Part shown: positions 7,057-9,172 of the stretch, in pieces
How positions within the stretch are numbered: position 1 is the stretch's first letter
How the letters are laid out: each line of letters begins with the position of its first letter
Made by a program: the position numbers and the translations under genes
Assembly (NCBI GenBank): GCA_002315795.1
Contig: DCIF01000140.1
Location: forward strand, 6,597 to 15,768
Length of the DNA stretch: 9,172 nt
Direction of reading: 5' to 3'
DNA from: Bacteroidales bacterium UBA1733
GTDB lineage: Bacteria; Bacteroidota; Bacteroidia; Bacteroidales; UBA3663
The notes under the pieces: generated by a model
Database searches by the model: none
What the model was told of the DNA's origin: nothing
What the model saw: only the letters and a program-made list of their open reading frames with translations

Positions 7057-8505
7057 TTATTTTCTAATTTGTCCCTCTCCTACCACAATATATTTATAGG
7101 TAGTAATCTCAGGCAAAGCCATCGGACCACGAGCATGAAGCTTCTGCGTAGAGATGCCGATCTCTGCACCAAAGCCGAACTGAGCGCCATCGGTCCATGA
7201 AGTAGGCAGATTCTGATAGACACAAGCCGCATCAATGACGCGCACAAAGCGTGCACAAATGGTCTGATCTTCGCTCACAATGCTCTCAGAGTGGTGACTG
7301 GTGTGGCTCTGCACGAAGTCAATCGCCTCATTGGCGCTATCTACCGTCTTGATGACCATTCGATAAGAGAGTGTCTCCATACCGAAATGCTCTGGTTCGG
7401 CATGCTTGAGGAGTTCAGACGGATACTGACCCTCCAAAGCAGCATACGCACGCTCATCAGCAAGTATCTCAACCTGCGGACGATTGGCCGCTAATGGTTC
7501 GCACAAAGTTGGCAGATCGGTCAGATGGCTGGCATGAAGCACCAGACAATCGAGCGCATTACAAACCGATACTCGACGACACTTGCCATTGTGCACGATG
7601 GCAGCAGCCTTGGCAAGATCAGCCTGAGCATCAACATAAGTATGACATACTCCAGCACCTGTCTCGATAACCGGAACACGAGCCGTCTCACGCACGAAGT
7701 CAATCAGACGACGACTGCCACGAGGAATCACCAGATCGACTTTACCTACTGCAGACAACAGTTCTGCTGTCGCTTCATGATCGTTTGGCATCAAGGTGCA
7801 GAGCGCTTCCGGAAGACCATGCTCCTTCAGTACACGATGGATGATAGAGACTTCACAAGCGTTGGTATCGGCCGCATCCTTACCGCCTTTCAGTACTGCA
7901 GCACTACCGGCTTTGAAGCAGAGTGAGAAGACATCGATCGTAACATTCGGACGAGCTTCATAGATCACGCCAATCACACCGAACGGGACACTCACCTTGC
8001 GAATGGCCATGCCGTTAGGACGGAGGGTCTCAGCCAATACTTTATTTAAAGGAGAAGGTAAGGAGGCTACATTACGAGTATCGCTGGCGATACCCTTGAT
8101 GCGTTCTTCGTTGAGCAACAGACGGTCGTAATTCGGATTGGCAGGATCCATGCGGGAGAGATCCTCCTGATTAGACTCAACAATGTCAGCTGACTGCTGT
8201 TCCAATGCATCTGCCAGGGCAAGAAGCACCTCATTGACCTTCTCTTCAGAAAGATCGAGCAAAGCATAACTGGCTGTACGCGCCTCATCGAGCAACTGAT
8301 CTACCGTAGGCTTCTGTTTCATTTCAGCATACTGAAAACAGTTGTTCTTCTCGTCATATTCATAGCCAGCATCATTGAGCTTGACCATGAGCGAAGCCAT
8401 ATCAATGTCTTCTTCATCACAGAACTCATAGAGCGAAGCATACTGATCGCGTAACTTCATATTGATCATGCTGAAAAGCATGTCTGGATCTTGTGGCAAA
8501 TACAT
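7057..8505 (-). CDS. proA: Gamma-glutamyl phosphate reductase ProA with an N-terminal DUF4250-like extension
   Basis: ProA reduces gamma-glutamyl phosphate to glutamate-5-semialdehyde with NADPH, the second step of proline synthesis, in the cytoplasm. The aldehyde-dehydrogenase-like body fills about residues 62-482. It shows VSVPFGVIGVIYEARPNVTID (172-192), the FKAGSAAVLKGGKDA segment, VDLVIPRGS (256-264), the catalytic Cys315 in VSVCNA, and the C-terminal FGFGAEIGISTQKLHARGPM (443-462). Many relatives have AKTQRPG before VCNA; here it is GKCRRVS. The protein is 482 residues instead of about 415-420. The extra residues 1-61 look like DUF4250 (LPQDPDMLFSMINMKLRD). Met62 (codon at 8322) is where ordinary ProA would start, so internal initiation is possible. 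The start at 8505 lies 4 bp after the stop of the MBL hydrolase, so the two are surely cotranscribed. No proB is in the window. Confidence 0.95.
   Translation of the reverse strand: MYLPQDPDMLFSMINMKLRDQYASLYEFCDEEDIDMASLMVKLNDAGYEYDEKNNCFQYAEMKQKPTVDQLLDEARTASYALLDLSEEKVNEVLLALADALEQQSADIVESNQEDLSRMDPANPNYDRLLLNEERIKGIASDTRNVASLPSPLNKVLAETLRPNGMAIRKVSVPFGVIGVIYEARPNVTIDVFSLCFKAGSAAVLKGGKDAADTNACEVSIIHRVLKEHGLPEALCTLMPNDHEATAELLSAVGKVDLVIPRGSRRLIDFVRETARVPVIETGAGVCHTYVDAQADLAKAAAIVHNGKCRRVSVCNALDCLVLHASHLTDLPTLCEPLAANRPQVEILADERAYAALEGQYPSELLKHAEPEHFGMETLSYRMVIKTVDSANEAIDFVQSHTSHHSESIVSEDQTICARFVRVIDAACVYQNLPTSWTDGAQFGFGAEIGISTQKLHARGPMALPEITTYKYIVVGEGQIRK
8323..8505 (-). other. DUF4250-like domain fused to the front of ProA
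   Basis: Residues 1-61 of the proA product carry the pattern I associate with DUF4250 proteins of about 60 residues: a PxDPxMLxSxxNxKLRD core (DPDMLFSMINMKLRD at 6-20), then SLxxxC, an acidic stretch, a helix, and GYEYDEKNNCFQY (47-59). The function of DUF4250 is unknown. The segment makes up almost a whole free-standing family member, so this looks like a gene fusion rather than random extension. The assignment rests on remembered family features, not a search. Confidence 0.7.
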
Positions 8506-8509
8506 TTAT

Positions 8510-9172
8510 TTATGCGATATATGGATTATTTGTAGCCTCGTAACCGATGGTAGTTGAAGGTCCATGACCCGGATAGACCAGGACATCGGCAGGCAGTGTC
8601 AAAAGTTTCTGAACGATTCCTTGTATAAGGAGCGGACCATTACATCCCATGATCTGGCCGAAGTCTGCACGGCCTATAGAACCACAGAAAAGCACATCAC
8701 CAGAAAACAGTACTTGATCCTGTGGCAGATAGAAACAAAGACCATGGAAACTATGTCCGGGACAGTCGATCACTTCTATGCGATGACTGTTCTCGCCATT
8801 CTCCTCTCCTAACCACAGCACATCCCCCTCTAACAGGTTCTTGTCAATAGGATGCCAGTTGAGTGGTCCCTCCAGACCGAAAGCGTTCGACTGGATTCTC
8901 ACTGAAGGCATCTGCTGCTCTTCAGCCATGCTGCCACAGATCGGCTGATGGTAAGCACGTGAGAGATAGTCAGAACCCATGCAGTGATCGGCATGACCAT
9001 GTGTCAGGAGTACGAACTGCAACTGGAGTTCTTTCTCTTCGATATAGTGTTTCACTCGCAGCCACTCGAAGTCAGAGGCCATGCCTGGATCGACGGCAAA
9101 AGCCAGTCGAGTTACGTCGTCCCACACGATGTAGCACTGTTCGCTGAACGGGTTACATACAAAAGTCTCAAT
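8510..9172 (-). CDS. MBL-fold metallohydrolase, glyoxalase II-like, N-terminus cut off by the window edge
   Basis: The frame is open to the right edge, giving 220 residues with only a few N-terminal codons missing. Position numbers here count from the window edge. The metallo-beta-lactamase fold is clear from the HxHxDH motif in LTHGHADH (His58, His60, Asp62, His63), then His140 in CPGHSFHG, Asp159 in FSGDVLF and His203 in YPGHGPST. Together these form the usual dinuclear metal site of glyoxalase II-like enzymes. The short single-domain length without a C-terminal substrate-binding domain suits the small YcbL-like hydrolases that cleave thioesters or similar esters. The true substrate cannot be told. 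A GTG at 9127 is not the start, because the family strand (ETFVCNPFSEQCYIV) continues upstream of it. TAA, four bases, then the proA ATG show a tight operon. Confidence 0.92.
   Translation of the reverse strand: METFVCNPFSEQCYIVWDDVTRLAFAVDPGMASDFEWLRVKHYIEEKELQLQFVLLTHGHADHCMGSDYLSRAYHQPICGSMAEEQQMPSVRIQSNAFGLEGPLNWHPIDKNLLEGDVLWLGEENGENSHRIEVIDCPGHSFHGLCFYLPQDQVLFSGDVLFCGSIGRADFGQIMGCNGPLLIQGIVQKLLTLPADVLVYPGHGPSTTIGYEATNNPYIA

Noticed and set aside
9125..9127. GTG at 9127 as the start of the MBL-fold hydrolase
   Set aside because: The frame is open to the window edge, and the upstream residues (ETFVCNPFSEQCYI) match the first strand expected for the family, so the real start lies outside the window.
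8863..9147. 94-codon plus-strand frame opposite the MBL hydrolase
   Set aside because: It is antisense to conserved metal-site codons, and its Arg/Ser/Pro-rich translation is typical of a shadow frame.

Overview
The window looks like chromosomal DNA from a member of the Bacteroidales, most likely Prevotellaceae. The evidence is a textbook Bacteroidetes promoter (TTTG, 20-nt spacer, TACCTTTG), start codons without Shine-Dalgarno sequences, AT-rich intergenic DNA between moderate-GC genes, and protein families typical of the order. The genus is an inference. Every convincing gene lies on the minus strand, so transcription runs from the right edge to the left edge. The plus strand holds only shadow reading frames.

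In transcription order, the first gene is an MBL-fold (glyoxalase II-like) metallohydrolase (8510-9172) that lacks its first few codons. Four bases after its stop starts proA (7057-8505), gamma-glutamyl phosphate reductase of proline synthesis. This ProA carries about 61 extra N-terminal residues that resemble the normally free-standing DUF4250 domain. A 117-bp gap with an AT-rich imperfect inverted repeat separates proA from a DJ-1/PfpI-family protein (6385-6939).

Next comes a compact, self-contained unit at 5851-6203. It has a strong promoter match, a leader of about 128 nt that can fold, a 31-residue single-pass membrane protein (5941-6036) and a hairpin/U-tract terminator. Immediately after the terminator lies a seven-helix TRIC/UPF0126 cation channel (5156-5818). 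The last gene is a very large secreted alpha-2-macroglobulin-family protein (1-5057) that runs off the left edge after 1685 residues. Its thioester-domain fold is recognisable, but the CxEQ thioester motif is missing.

The genes do not form one obvious pathway. The MBL hydrolase and proA are almost certainly cotranscribed. The other genes look like housekeeping or envelope functions in ordinary chromosomal synteny. I found no transposase, integrase, CRISPR array, tRNA, rRNA or recognisable defence system. The parts most worth a second look are the DUF4250-ProA fusion, the small-protein transcript with its leader, and the thioester-less macroglobulin.
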